Source: JARYGU01 sp033795365
GTDB taxonomy: Bacteria; Pseudomonadota; Alphaproteobacteria; Rhizobiales; Rhizobiaceae
Direction of reading: 5' to 3'
Length of the DNA: 64,000 nucleotides
Assembly: GCA_033795365.1 (NCBI GenBank)
Contig: JARYGU010000005.1
Coordinates: 62,001 to 126,000, forward strand
Part shown: piece by piece, positions 8,784-17,361 of the stretch
Position numbering within the stretch: the first letter of the stretch is position 1
Layout: every line of letters begins with the position of its first letter
Position numbers and translations under genes: made by a program
The notes under the pieces: model-generated
Seen by the model: the letters and a program-made list of their open reading frames with translations, nothing else
Told to the model about the DNA's origin: nothing
Database searches by the model: none

Positions 8784-9773
8784 TCAGAAGATCTTGGCGA
8801 ATTCCTCGACATTCGAGGCATCATAGACGAACGGATCGGCCATGGCGCCTTCGTTGTTGTCGTCGAGCTTCACCGTACCCATCCGGCCCATCTTCAGCTC
8901 CGCGCCGGGCTTGGCTTCCGCGCCGCCGATGAGGTCGTAGGCGATCATGGTGGCCGAATAGCCGAGATCGATCGGATTCCAGATCGCGAAGGACTTGGAG
9001 GCGCCCGACTTGACGTGGCCGGCCATTTCGGACGGCAGGCCGAGACCGGTGACGTTGATCTGGCCGACCTTGCCGGCATCGGTGACCGCCTGCGCTGCGG
9101 CAACGATGCCGACGGAGGTCGGCGCGATGATCGCCTTCAGGTTCGGATAGGACTGGATGAGCCCCTGGGTCTCGCGGTAGGACTTGTCGGCGAGGTCGTC
9201 ACCGTAAACGGTCGCGACCACGTTGATGCCCTTGTAGTTCGGCAGCACCTTGGTCATCTCTTCGATCCAGACGTTCTGGTTCGTCGAGGTCGCCGTCGCC
9301 GAGAGCACCGCCACGTCGCCGCCTTCCGGCAGGTTGTCGGCGGCGAGCTTGATGATCATGTTGCCGATCAGGGGGCTCGAAGACGGGTTGAGGTGCATCG
9401 AGCGGCCTTCCTTGGCGACGCCGGAATCCCAGGAGATGACCTTGATGCCGCGGTCCATCGCACGCTTCAGCGCAGGCACGAGAGCGTCGGTGTCATTGGC
9501 GGATACGGCGATCGCATCGACCCGCTGGGCGATCAGCGAATTGATCACCTCGATCTGGCCCTCGGCCGTCGTCGTCGTCGGCCCGGTATAGATGATCTCG
9601 ACGTCGCCGAGTTCCTTCGCCGCCTCCTGCGCGCCCTTGTTGGCCGCCTCGAAGAAGCCGATGCCGAGCGCCTTGACGACGAGCGCGATCTTCTTGGTTT
9701 CCGCCTGGGCGGCATTCGCAACGAGCGCCAGCGAAACGGCGGCCGTCACCAGCAATGTCTTCAATATCTTCAT
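8784..9773 (-). CDS. rhaS: Rhamnose ABC transporter periplasmic binding protein RhaS
   Basis: A 329-residue periplasmic binding protein of the RbsB class (peripla_BP_4). A Sec signal peptide covers about residues 1-24 (MKILKTLLVTAAVSLALVANAAQA) with cleavage before ETKK. I chose the ATG at 9773 because GGGAGG then lies seven bases upstream; the ATG at 9779 would be too close to it. It captures L-rhamnose for RhaTPQ and is the first transport gene after the regulator. Confidence 0.92.
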   Translation of the reverse strand: MKILKTLLVTAAVSLALVANAAQAETKKIALVVKALGIGFFEAANKGAQEAAKELGDVEIIYTGPTTTTAEGQIEVINSLIAQRVDAIAVSANDTDALVPALKRAMDRGIKVISWDSGVAKEGRSMHLNPSSSPLIGNMIIKLAADNLPEGGDVAVLSATATSTNQNVWIEEMTKVLPNYKGINVVATVYGDDLADKSYRETQGLIQSYPNLKAIIAPTSVGIVAAAQAVTDAGKVGQINVTGLGLPSEMAGHVKSGASKSFAIWNPIDLGYSATMIAYDLIGGAEAKPGAELKMGRMGTVKLDDNNEGAMADPFVYDASNVEEFAKIF

Positions 9774-9810
9774 CTTCATTCCTCCCTGTTGATCACCCCT
9801 CCCGGCAAGC

Positions 9811-10623
9811 TCAGGCCGACGAGGGAACATCCTTCATTCCGGCCTCGCCCTGAACGTTCGCGACGATCAGGTTGACGCCGGCATCTTCCAGCATCGAGGC
9901 TTCCCTGTCCTCGATGCCCGAATCCGTGATAACCGTGGCAATGCGCTTCAGTCCGCAGAGAATGAGACTGGAGCGCTTCTTGAATTTCGAGGAGTCGACC
10001 AGCACGACAAGCTCGTCGGCCTGGTCGATCAGCTTCTGCTCGGCCTGGATCAGCAGCGGATCGGCCTCCATCAGACCCAGCGGACCGAGGCCTTGCGCCC
10101 CCATGAACATGCGCCGCGCATAGAAATTGCGCGTCACGTCGTTGTCGAAGGGGCTGAGTATGATGTTCTGCTCGCGATAGATCGTGCCGCCCGACAGCAT
10201 CACCGTGTTCTTGGAGTGCTTCAGCAGATGCTCGGCGATGTTGAAGGAGTTCGTGAAGACCTGCATGCGGCGATTGGCGAGGAAGTGCACCATCTGGAAC
10301 GTGGTCGTGCCGCCGTTGACGATGATCGGCTCGCCATCCTCGCAGAGCGCCACCGCCTCTTTGGCGATCGCCTGCTTCTGGCGGGTATTCAGCGTTTCGT
10401 TGACCCTGAAAGGTCGGCCTGCGAGGCCGACGAATTGCGGCGGGTTGAGCGCTTCCGCCCCGCCGCGCACGCGGCGCAGGCGTTTTTGCACATGCAGGGC
10501 CGCGATGTCGCGCCGGATCGTCGCTTCCGAACTGTCCGTCAGATCCACCAGTTCGGGCACGGTGACGACGGGCTTTTCCTGAACGGCCGACAGGATGATC
10601 CGGTGTCTTTCCTTTTCGTGCAT
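9811..10623 (-). CDS. rhaR: DeoR-family transcriptional repressor RhaR
   Basis: A 270-residue DeoR-type regulator. The N-terminal winged helix-turn-helix (about residues 5-58, TVPELVDLTDSSEATIRRDI) is followed by a DeoRC sugar-phosphate sensor domain. The ATG at 10623 has GGAGGA five bases upstream, so I reject the longer frame. It opens the minus-strand rha operon and diverges from rhaD. RhaR is a negative regulator of rhamnose genes in R. leguminosarum; the symmetric operator at 10666-10738 is its likely target, including for autoregulation. Confidence 0.9.
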   Translation of the reverse strand: MHEKERHRIILSAVQEKPVVTVPELVDLTDSSEATIRRDIAALHVQKRLRRVRGGAEALNPPQFVGLAGRPFRVNETLNTRQKQAIAKEAVALCEDGEPIIVNGGTTTFQMVHFLANRRMQVFTNSFNIAEHLLKHSKNTVMLSGGTIYREQNIILSPFDNDVTRNFYARRMFMGAQGLGPLGLMEADPLLIQAEQKLIDQADELVVLVDSSKFKKRSSLILCGLKRIATVITDSGIEDREASMLEDAGVNLIVANVQGEAGMKDVPSSA

Positions 10624-10665
10624 GGTTCCTCCAGTGATCGTCATGCTTCCATCATGATCGCGCAA

Positions 10666-10738
10666 TGTCAATCACTATCGATCAAATTTTTTCTTTGTGC
10701 GCTGCAATATGACCGAAATTGATCGTTTATGATTGACA
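10666..10738. promoter_or_regulatory. Divergent rhaR/rhaD operator-promoter, 20-base inverted arms
   Basis: Two 20-base arms, at 10666-10685 and 10719-10738, form an inverted repeat separated by 33 bases. They read TGTCAATCActatCGATCAA on the plus strand and TGTCAATCAtaaaCGATCAA on the minus strand, with 16 of 16 positions matching outside the central four. Within each arm a TCAATCA-like half-site recurs one helical turn later. The outer end of each arm contains TTGACA pointing outward, a plausible -35 hexamer for each divergent promoter, so bound repressor would block both. The -10 boxes are not clear. Confidence 0.75.
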
Positions 10739-10821
10739 AGCGCGGCGGCTACATGTGATTTGAAGGTGGAAACGAATGCGGCCGAGCGCCGCCATGATGA
10801 ACGACCGGGAGGAAAATGCCG

Positions 10822-12915
10822 ATGCTCGACAAGCAAAAAGGCGCGCGCCTTGCCAATCTCTGGGACGATGCCAAGGCATCCGCCATGAGCGAACCCGAGA
10901 GACTGCTTTACAGATCCAATCTGCTCGGTTCCGACAAGCGCATCACCAACTATGGCGGCGGCAACACGTCCGCGAAAGTCATCGAGAAGGATCCACTGGG
11001 CGGCGGCGAAGTCGAGGTCCTCTGGGTGAAGGGCTCTGGCGGCGACGTCGGAACCATCAAGATGGACGGCTTCGCGACGCTCTACATGAAGAAGCTCGAC
11101 GCGCTGAAGGGCCTCTATCGCGGCGTCGAATTCGAGGACGAGATGGTGGGCTACCTGCCCCATTGCACCTTCAACCTCAATCCGCGCGCCGCCTCGATCG
11201 ATACGCCGCTGCACGCCTATGTGCCGAAGAAACACGTCGACCACATGCATCCCGATGCGATCATCGCCATCGCCGCCTCGAAGAACAGCCGGGAGCTGAC
11301 ACAGAATATCTTCGGCTCCGATATCGGCTGGCTCCCGTGGAAGCGGCCGGGATTCGAGCTCGGGCTGTGGCTGGAGAAATTCTGCAGGGAAAATCCGGCC
11401 GCACGGGGCGTCGTGCTGGAAAGCCACGGCCTCTTCACCTGGGCCGATACGGCGAAGGAATGCTACAAGACGACGATCGAGATCATCAACAAGGCGATCG
11501 GCTGGTTCGAGGCGGAGAATACCGCGCCCGCTTTCGGCGGCGCGGTGAAGCCGGTGCTTCCCGCCGATGAGCGCCGAATTGTTGCGCAAAAACTGATGCC
11601 CGTCATCCGCGGCATGATCGGCAAGGACGAGAAGAAGGTCGGCCATTTCGACGACAGCGCGCCGGTGCTCGACTTCGTGACATCGAGGGACCTCGTCCCG
11701 CTCGCGGCCCTCGGCACGAGCTGCCCCGACCATTTCCTGCGCACGAAGATCCGGCCGCTGGTCGTCGATTTCAATCCGGCCGATCCGAATGTCGAGGCGA
11801 CGCTTGCGGGCCTTCCGGATGCTATCGCCGCCTACCGGGCCGACTATGCCGCTTATTACGAGCGTTGCAAGCATGCCGACAGTCCGGCGATGCGCGATCC
11901 GAACGCGGTGGTCTATCTCGTTCCCGGCGTCGGCATGATCACCTTCGCCAAGGACAAGGCGACGGCCCGCATCTCCGGCGAATTCTACGTCAACGCCATC
12001 AATGTCATGCGCGGTGCGTCGGGCGTTTCCACCTATGTCGGCCTGCCGGAGCAGGAAGCCTTCGACATCGAATACTGGCTGCTGGAAGAGGCGAAGCTGC
12101 AGCGCATGCCGAAGGCGAAGAGCCTGGCGGGGCGCATCGCGCTCGTCACCGGCGGCGCCGGCGGCATCGGCAAGGCAACGGCGGACCGGCTGATGGCGGA
12201 AGGCGCCTGCGTGGTGCTGGCCGATATCGACGAGGTAGCACTCGCCTCGGCGCTGGAAGAGCTTGGCGGACGCTACGGCAAGGATTTCGTGCGCACGGCG
12301 GCGATGAACGTCACCGACGAGGCGCAGGTGGAAAGAAGTTTTGCCGAGACGCTGACGGAATTCGGCGGACTGGACATCCTCGTTTCCAATGCCGGGCTTG
12401 CCTCCTCGGCAGTGATCGAGGATACGACGCTGGCGCTCTGGAACCGCAATATGGATATCCTGGCGACCGGCTATTTCCTGGTCGCGCGCGAGGCGTTCCG
12501 CATCTTCCGCAGGCAGAAGGCGGGCGGCAATGTCGTCTTCGTCGCCTCCAAGAACGGGCTTGCCGCCTCGCCGGGCGCATCGGCCTACTGCACCGCCAAG
12601 GCTGCGGAAATCCACCTTGCGCGCTGCCTTGCGCTGGAGGGTGCCTCAGAGCAGATCCGAGTCAACGTGGTCAATCCGGATGCGGTCCTGCGCGGTTCCA
12701 AGATCTGGACCGGCGAGTGGAAGGAGCAGCGCGCGGCGACCTACAAGACCGACGACCTGGAGGCGCACTACCGCGAGCGCTCCATGCTGAAGCTCAGCGT
12801 CTTCCCGGAGGATATCGCCGAGGCGATCTATTTCCTCGCCTCCGACATGTCGGCGAAATCGACCGGCAACATCATCAATGTCGACGCGGGCAATGCCCAG
12901 TCGTTCACGCGCTGA
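10822..12915 (+). CDS. rhaD: Bifunctional rhamnulose-1-phosphate aldolase / L-lactaldehyde dehydrogenase RhaD
   Basis: A fusion of about 697 residues. The N-terminal half (about 1-430) is a class II aldolase with a metal-binding His cluster (HAYVPKKHVDHMHPD) and ESHG. The C-terminal half (about 435-697) is a short-chain dehydrogenase with TGGAGGIG, SNAG and the Y-x3-K pair in SAYCTAK. It cleaves L-rhamnulose 1-phosphate to DHAP and L-lactaldehyde and oxidises the aldehyde to lactate. GGGAGG is only three bases from the ATG at 10816, so the second ATG (10822) is preferred. It diverges from rhaR across the shared operator. Confidence 0.92.
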   Translation: MLDKQKGARLANLWDDAKASAMSEPERLLYRSNLLGSDKRITNYGGGNTSAKVIEKDPLGGGEVEVLWVKGSGGDVGTIKMDGFATLYMKKLDALKGLYRGVEFEDEMVGYLPHCTFNLNPRAASIDTPLHAYVPKKHVDHMHPDAIIAIAASKNSRELTQNIFGSDIGWLPWKRPGFELGLWLEKFCRENPAARGVVLESHGLFTWADTAKECYKTTIEIINKAIGWFEAENTAPAFGGAVKPVLPADERRIVAQKLMPVIRGMIGKDEKKVGHFDDSAPVLDFVTSRDLVPLAALGTSCPDHFLRTKIRPLVVDFNPADPNVEATLAGLPDAIAAYRADYAAYYERCKHADSPAMRDPNAVVYLVPGVGMITFAKDKATARISGEFYVNAINVMRGASGVSTYVGLPEQEAFDIEYWLLEEAKLQRMPKAKSLAGRIALVTGGAGGIGKATADRLMAEGACVVLADIDEVALASALEELGGRYGKDFVRTAAMNVTDEAQVERSFAETLTEFGGLDILVSNAGLASSAVIEDTTLALWNRNMDILATGYFLVAREAFRIFRRQKAGGNVVFVASKNGLAASPGASAYCTAKAAEIHLARCLALEGASEQIRVNVVNPDAVLRGSKIWTGEWKEQRAATYKTDDLEAHYRERSMLKLSVFPEDIAEAIYFLASDMSAKSTGNIINVDAGNAQSFTR

Positions 12916-12926
12916 CGGAGACGGCC

Positions 12927-14216
12927 ATGACGATGATCGACATTGACGTTATCGCCGCGCAGAACGAGCGGCGGCAGGACGAATTGCTCCGCGACTATAC
13001 CCATCTCGGCGAGCAGCTTTCCCGCCGGGGCATCGATATCGAGGAGATCAAGCGCAAGGTGGCGGCCTATTCGGTCGCCGTCCCCTCCTGGGGCGTCGGC
13101 ACCGGGGGGACGCGGTTTGCGCGCTTCCCCGGCGCAGGCGAGCCGCGCAACATCTTCGACAAGATCGAGGACTGCGCCGTCATCAACGAGCTGACGCGCG
13201 CAACCCGCACCGTCTCGCTCCATATTCCCTGGGACAAGGTCTCCGATATTGCGGAACTGAAGGAGAAGGGGGAGGCGCTCGGCCTCGGCTTCGACGCGAT
13301 GAACTCCAACACCTTCTCCGACGCACCGCAGCAGGAGCATTCCTACAAATTCGGCTCGCTCTCGCATGCGAGCGCCGCGACGCGCCAACAGGCGGTGGAG
13401 CACAATCTCGAATGCATCGAGATCGGCCGGGCGCTCGGCTCGAAGGCGCTGACCGTCTGGATCGGCGACGGCACGAACTTTCCCGGACAGGCCGATTTCA
13501 CCCGCAGCTTCGAGCGCTACCTCGGCGCGATGAAGGAGATCTACAAGGCCCTGCCCGAGGATTGGCGGATCTTCACCGAACACAAGATGTTCGAGCCCGC
13601 CTTCTATTCGACGGTCGTTCAGGACTGGGGTACCAACTACATCATCGCGCAGGAACTCGGGCCAAAGGCCTTCTGCCTGGTCGATCTCGGCCACCATGCC
13701 CCGAACGTCAATATAGAGATGATCGTGGCAAGGCTCATCCAGTTCAAAAAGCTCGGCGGCTTCCATTTCAACGATTCGAAATATGGCGACGACGATCTCG
13801 ATACGGGCTCCATCGATCCCTACCGCCTGTTCCTGGTCTTCAACGAGCTGGTCGATGCCGAAGCCCGGCAGGCGGAGGGGTTCGCTCCAGCCCATATGCT
13901 CGACCAGAGCCATAACGTCACCGATCCGATCGAAAGCCTTATGCGCAGCGCAACGGAAGTCTGCCGCGCCTATGCGCAGGGGCTCATCGTCGACCGTAAG
14001 GCGCTTGGCGGTTATCAGGAGGAGAACGACGCGCTGATGGCATCCGAGACGCTGAAGGCCGCCTTCCGCACGGATGTCGAGCCCATTCTGGCCATGGCGA
14101 GGCTGGAGAGCGGCGGTGCGATCGACCCCGTTTCCTGCTACCGGGCCGCCGGATACCGGGCGAAGGTCGCCGCGGAGCGCCCGGCGGTGGCGAGCGGCGG
14201 CGGCGGGATCGTCTGA
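12927..14216 (+). CDS. rhaI: L-rhamnose isomerase RhaI
   Basis: A 429-residue TIM-barrel isomerase that converts L-rhamnose to L-rhamnulose. Metal-binding and active-site segments are visible: WIGDGTNFPG, TEHKMFEPAFYST, VDLGHHAPNVN and FHFNDSKYGDDDL. It starts 11 bases after rhaD with GGAG six bases upstream of ATG 12927, so rhaDI is a two-gene operon. It is the rhizobial/actinobacterial type rather than the enteric RhaA length variant. Confidence 0.93.
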   Translation: MTMIDIDVIAAQNERRQDELLRDYTHLGEQLSRRGIDIEEIKRKVAAYSVAVPSWGVGTGGTRFARFPGAGEPRNIFDKIEDCAVINELTRATRTVSLHIPWDKVSDIAELKEKGEALGLGFDAMNSNTFSDAPQQEHSYKFGSLSHASAATRQQAVEHNLECIEIGRALGSKALTVWIGDGTNFPGQADFTRSFERYLGAMKEIYKALPEDWRIFTEHKMFEPAFYSTVVQDWGTNYIIAQELGPKAFCLVDLGHHAPNVNIEMIVARLIQFKKLGGFHFNDSKYGDDDLDTGSIDPYRLFLVFNELVDAEARQAEGFAPAHMLDQSHNVTDPIESLMRSATEVCRAYAQGLIVDRKALGGYQEENDALMASETLKAAFRTDVEPILAMARLESGGAIDPVSCYRAAGYRAKVAAERPAVASGGGGIV

Positions 14217-14315
14217 CGCAGGCCCGCGGCCGCGCCGGCAGTTTTCGTTTTGCGATCCCATGAGAGGATGCCACATTCTTCCTGCCGCAGAATCACCTGC
14301 GATAGGAGGGACATC

Positions 14316-14570
14316 ATGGGTATCGAAAGCATCGTCGTATTTCTGATCGTCGGCGCAATCGCCGGCTGGCTTGCAGGGCTCCTCGTCTCCGGCTTCGGCT
14401 TCGGGCTGATCGGCAATATCGTGGTGGGGATCGTGGGCGCGTTCATCGCCGGCTTCCTGTTCCCGGCGATCGGCATCAGCCTTGGCAGCGGCATTGTCGC
14501 GGCCATCCTTCATTCGACGATCGGTGCGGTGATCCTCCTTGTCCTCATCAAGGTGGTCAAGCAGAGCTGA
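14316..14570 (+). CDS. GlsB/YeaQ/YmgE-family small membrane protein
   Basis: 84 residues, almost wholly hydrophobic, with three predicted membrane spans and the glycine-rich transglycosylase-associated (DUF/GlsB) pattern: GAIAGWLAGLLV at the start and GIVGAFIAGFLF in the middle. GGAGGG precedes the ATG at an ideal distance. Such proteins are often stress-induced, but the molecular role is unknown. It has its own short upstream region after rhaI and is probably transcribed alone. Confidence 0.85.
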   Translation: MGIESIVVFLIVGAIAGWLAGLLVSGFGFGLIGNIVVGIVGAFIAGFLFPAIGISLGSGIVAAILHSTIGAVILLVLIKVVKQS

Positions 14571-14618
14571 ACGTCGGAGAGAATTACCGTGGCGGGCGCG
14601 CTGCCACGGTCCATTGCC

Positions 14619-15386
14619 TCAGGCGCGGCCTTGCGGCAGCGGGCATATGTCTCCGCATCCGCAGACGCCGGGCAGAGCATAGCGCAGACAGCACACCTTC
14701 CGGCACGAGACGCAATTGCCGTTCTTCTCGCAGAGGCGGATCGTGCCGTGAAGCGGGTTTCGCTGCCCGTCGCGCCAGCATTCGTTTTCCATCAGGCACC
14801 GCCCTTCGACCGCGCAGCCCGGCCCCCGGAACGCGCCTATCTCCTCGACGATCCAGGAGAGATAGGCCGATATGTTGTTCCAGAGCAGCCGCTGAGATAC
14901 GCCCCCGTGGGCGGCGACCGCCTGAACGAGCGGCCTGGCGTGCTCGCGCAGCAGAGCCTCCATCGCCTCTTCGGGATCCGCCTCCGCTTCACGCGGCCAT
15001 TTCTCGCGCGGCAGCAGGAAAGCGGAAGGGGCGGCCGTGCGGGTATCGGCAAGCAGGCTCAGTTCATCGAGGCCGGCAGGCACGTTGAGGCGGAAAAGGA
15101 AGCCGGAAACGGCGGACGAGAGAAACAGGGCGCCGAAATAGTACATCGTCCACATCGAGACGAGGGCTCGCCTGTCCGCGCCCGGAAACAGACCCGAATA
15201 GGCCTCGATCTCGGCGTCGAAAACCGCTTTTTCCAACAGGGACCGGCAGGGAACGATCCGGTGGTTTTCCCCCGGCTCCAGAAGAAGCTTCCCGCGGCAA
15301 TAGGAAAAGCGCTCGCCCAATTCTCCCGTCAGATAGACGTCGGGATGCGAAGCCTTGAAAGTAGCGGGCGCTGGCTGCAAGTTCAT
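14619..15386 (-). CDS. fhuF: Siderophore-iron reductase FhuF
   Basis: A 255-residue protein of the ferric hydroxamate reductase family. The C-terminus carries the unusual cysteine cluster that binds a [2Fe-2S] centre (CRKVCCLRYALPGVCGCGDIC, here cited as the Cys-rich tail near residues 226-246). It reduces iron in imported ferric siderophores in the cytoplasm. A TGA-N9-TCA iron-responsive box lies about 46 bases upstream of the ATG, which fits RirA control. It is a single gene; no siderophore transporter is in the window. Confidence 0.85.
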   Translation of the reverse strand: MNLQPAPATFKASHPDVYLTGELGERFSYCRGKLLLEPGENHRIVPCRSLLEKAVFDAEIEAYSGLFPGADRRALVSMWTMYYFGALFLSSAVSGFLFRLNVPAGLDELSLLADTRTAAPSAFLLPREKWPREAEADPEEAMEALLREHARPLVQAVAAHGGVSQRLLWNNISAYLSWIVEEIGAFRGPGCAVEGRCLMENECWRDGQRNPLHGTIRLCEKNGNCVSCRKVCCLRYALPGVCGCGDICPLPQGRA

Positions 15387-15431
15387 ATCGAATTCCGTCG
15401 CGGGCTCATCCGCGGCGGCAAAATATATTCA

Positions 15432-15446
15432 TGATCTGAATAATCA
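15432..15446 (-). promoter_or_regulatory. Iron-responsive operator (TGA-N9-TCA) upstream of fhuF
   Basis: On the minus strand the sequence TGATTATTCAGATCA fits the TGA-N9-TCA pattern of RirA-bound IRO motifs in rhizobia. It sits in an AT-rich island (TATATT nearby) 46-60 bases before the fhuF start, where a repressor could block the promoter. The motif is short, so location beside an iron gene is the main support. Confidence 0.6.
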
Positions 15447-15490
15447 AGTTTCTTTTGCGACCTGCGGCGATGCCGCCGATCGCGGTAGCG

Positions 15491-15517
15491 ACAAAGCCGG
15501 CCGGAAGCCGGCTTTGT
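15491..15517 (-). terminator. Strong hairpin after the Pro/Thr-rich protein gene
   Basis: A perfect 11-base stem (ACAAAGCCGGC / GCCGGCTTTGT) with a five-base loop, 18 bases beyond the stop of the minus-strand gene at 15535. No clear uridine run follows on the minus strand, so termination would be weak or would depend on the stem alone. Confidence 0.5.
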
Positions 15518-15534
15518 CCAGGTCTATACGACGA

Positions 15535-16029
15535 TCAGTTCTGCGTGCCGCCGGGCGTCTGCGTCCCGCCCGGGGCAGGCGTTTGCGGCGGCGGCTGCGT
15601 GTCGCCGGGCGTGGTGCCTTCGGTGCCGCTCGGTGCCGTATTCTGGGTGCCGTCCGGCGTCGTCTGCTGCGATTCGCCGCCGGTGCCGGATTGCGGCGTC
15701 GGATCCTGATCCGTCGGGGCCGGCTGCTGGGTGGTGCCCGCGGGCGGGGTGTTGTCCACCGTTCCCTGGCCGGGGGTCGTTGCACCCGAACTATCCGGCT
15801 GCGTCTCCGTTCCGCCTACCGTCGGAGACGGAGCGTCCGTGTCGGCGCCTTCACCCCACAGTTCGGCAGCTGCCCATACGATGATAGCAAGGAGCAGGGC
15901 GTAAAGGAGAACCTTCAATACGGGAAGGCCCAGAAATCCCTGGCGCGTTTCCGTCGCGGAATATTGCTTCCGCGCAGGATCATGCGTTTTCGAAACGTCG
16001 TCACCGCGCGGGTCAAGATTGTCTGCCAT
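15535..16029 (-). CDS. Membrane-anchored Pro/Thr/Gly-rich protein of unknown function
   Basis: 164 residues. The cytoplasmic N-terminus of about 33 polar residues is followed by one membrane segment (about 35-58, LPVLKVLLYALLLAIIVWAAAELW) and about 105 residues of low-complexity tail rich in Pro, Thr, Gly, Gln and Ser (repeated TP, GGT and QTP units). The tail probably extends into the periplasm as an unstructured region. No domain is recognised. A gene of this composition evolves quickly, so homologues may be hard to find by sequence. Confidence 0.7.
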   Translation of the reverse strand: MADNLDPRGDDVSKTHDPARKQYSATETRQGFLGLPVLKVLLYALLLAIIVWAAAELWGEGADTDAPSPTVGGTETQPDSSGATTPGQGTVDNTPPAGTTQQPAPTDQDPTPQSGTGGESQQTTPDGTQNTAPSGTEGTTPGDTQPPPQTPAPGGTQTPGGTQN

Positions 16030-16173
16030 GGCGTAACCTCCGGTCTTTGTTTCTATCTGGCGATGAAAAATCGCGCGAAAAGAAACGAAACGACCGGGAA
16101 AAAGTTCCCATCACGGCTTTTTGCATCCGCAAACCGGCAGACAACCGGCCAACAAGGATGGAGTTGTATCGAA

Positions 16174-17361
16174 CTAGAACAGGTTCCTGGCCGCCAGGTT
16201 GCGCATCAGCGCCGCAGCGCCGAAGGTCCAGGGCGGGCATTCGGTGGAGAGGCGGACGGTATTGACGAGCGCGCCCAGCTCGGCGTTCGAGATCGTCACC
16301 CGGTCGCCGATCTTGTGGGTGAAGCCCTGGCCGGGCGTGTCGCGGTCCTCGACCGGGGCGAACAGCGTTCCCATGAACAGCATGAAGCCGTCGGGATACT
16401 GATGGTGCCGTCCGATCGTCTGCGAGACGAGATCGAGCGGATCGCGGCTGATCTCCTTCATCGTGCTGCGCCCCTTGAGGACGAAGCCGTCCTCGCCCTC
16501 GATCAAAAGGTCGAGATCGGCATTGCGCACGTCGTCGATGGAGTAGGTCTCGTCGAAAAGCCGGATGAACGGTCCGATGGAAGAAGACGCGTTGTTATCC
16601 TTGGCCTTGCCGAGCAGGAGCGCCGAACGGCCTTCCACATCGCGCAGGTTGACGTCGTTGCCGAGCGTCGCTCCCTTGACGCGTCCTTTGCTGTCGACGG
16701 CGAGCACGACTTCGGGTTCGGGATTGTTCCACTTCGAAATCGGATGAAGGCCGACCGACGCGCCCCATCCGACGGAAGCGAGCACCGGCGCCTTGGAAAA
16801 GACCTCCGCATCCGGACCGATGCCGACCTCGAGATATTGCGACCAGACGCCCTCCTCGATTAGTGCCGCCTTGACCTTTGCGGCGGCGTCCGAACCTGCC
16901 TTCAGGTTGCGCAGGCTGTCGCCGATGATGCCGGTGACGCGCCCGCGGATCTTCTCGGCAAGGGCCGGATTGCCCGCCGCCTTTTCCTCGATCACCCGCT
17001 CGATCATCGACCGGGCGAAGGTGACGCCGCACGCCTTGACCGCCTGCAGGTCGCAAGGTGCGAGAAGATGGACGCGCGACAGATCGCCCGCACCCTCCAC
17101 GGAGTTCCCGCGAACGACATCGAGGCCGGCAACCTCCTCGCCTTTGCAGGTGCGCACGAAAGCAGCCGGATCGTCCATTTCCAGGAGGTCGCGCATGGTC
17201 GGCGCATCCTTCGACGTGATGTCGAAGAGCGCACCGTCGCGCAGCACCACCAAGGCCGGCCCGGCGATCTGCGGAAGCCATAACCGGCCGACGAAAGTCC
17301 CTTTGCCCGGAAGCGCAAACTGGCTGTCTGTCATATCTCCACCCATTGTCCTGATTGTCAT
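16174..17361 (-). CDS. FAH-family 2-keto-3-deoxy-sugar-acid dehydratase-like protein (XylX/AraD1/GguC type)
   Basis: 395 residues. The C-terminal two thirds is a fumarylacetoacetate-hydrolase fold of the COG3970 type, with segments close to Caulobacter XylX: GPDAEVFSKAPVL, WNNPEPEVVL, GNDVNLRDVEGRSALLL, AKDNNASSSIGPF and HHQYPDGF. Known members dehydrate 2-keto-3-deoxy-pentonates to alpha-ketoglutarate semialdehyde; Agrobacterium GguC, beside the chvE-gguAB sugar importer, is related. The exact substrate here is unknown. The ATG at 17361 overlaps the ATPase stop (ATGA); ATG 17334 is an alternative. It is the last gene of the eleven-gene operon. Confidence 0.8.
   Translation of the reverse strand: MTIRTMGGDMTDSQFALPGKGTFVGRLWLPQIAGPALVVLRDGALFDITSKDAPTMRDLLEMDDPAAFVRTCKGEEVAGLDVVRGNSVEGAGDLSRVHLLAPCDLQAVKACGVTFARSMIERVIEEKAAGNPALAEKIRGRVTGIIGDSLRNLKAGSDAAAKVKAALIEEGVWSQYLEVGIGPDAEVFSKAPVLASVGWGASVGLHPISKWNNPEPEVVLAVDSKGRVKGATLGNDVNLRDVEGRSALLLGKAKDNNASSSIGPFIRLFDETYSIDDVRNADLDLLIEGEDGFVLKGRSTMKEISRDPLDLVSQTIGRHHQYPDGFMLFMGTLFAPVEDRDTPGQGFTHKIGDRVTISNAELGALVNTVRLSTECPPWTFGAAALMRNLAARNLF

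Noticed and set aside
10675..12615. 646-codon minus-strand frame opposite rhaD
   Set aside because: It is antisense to the aldolase/dehydrogenase fusion and would run through the divergent operator; there is no ribosome-binding site or motif.
15535..16029. The Pro/Thr-rich tail considered as a tandem DNA repeat array
   Set aside because: The repetition is at the level of amino-acid composition; I see no regular DNA unit length or copy identity.
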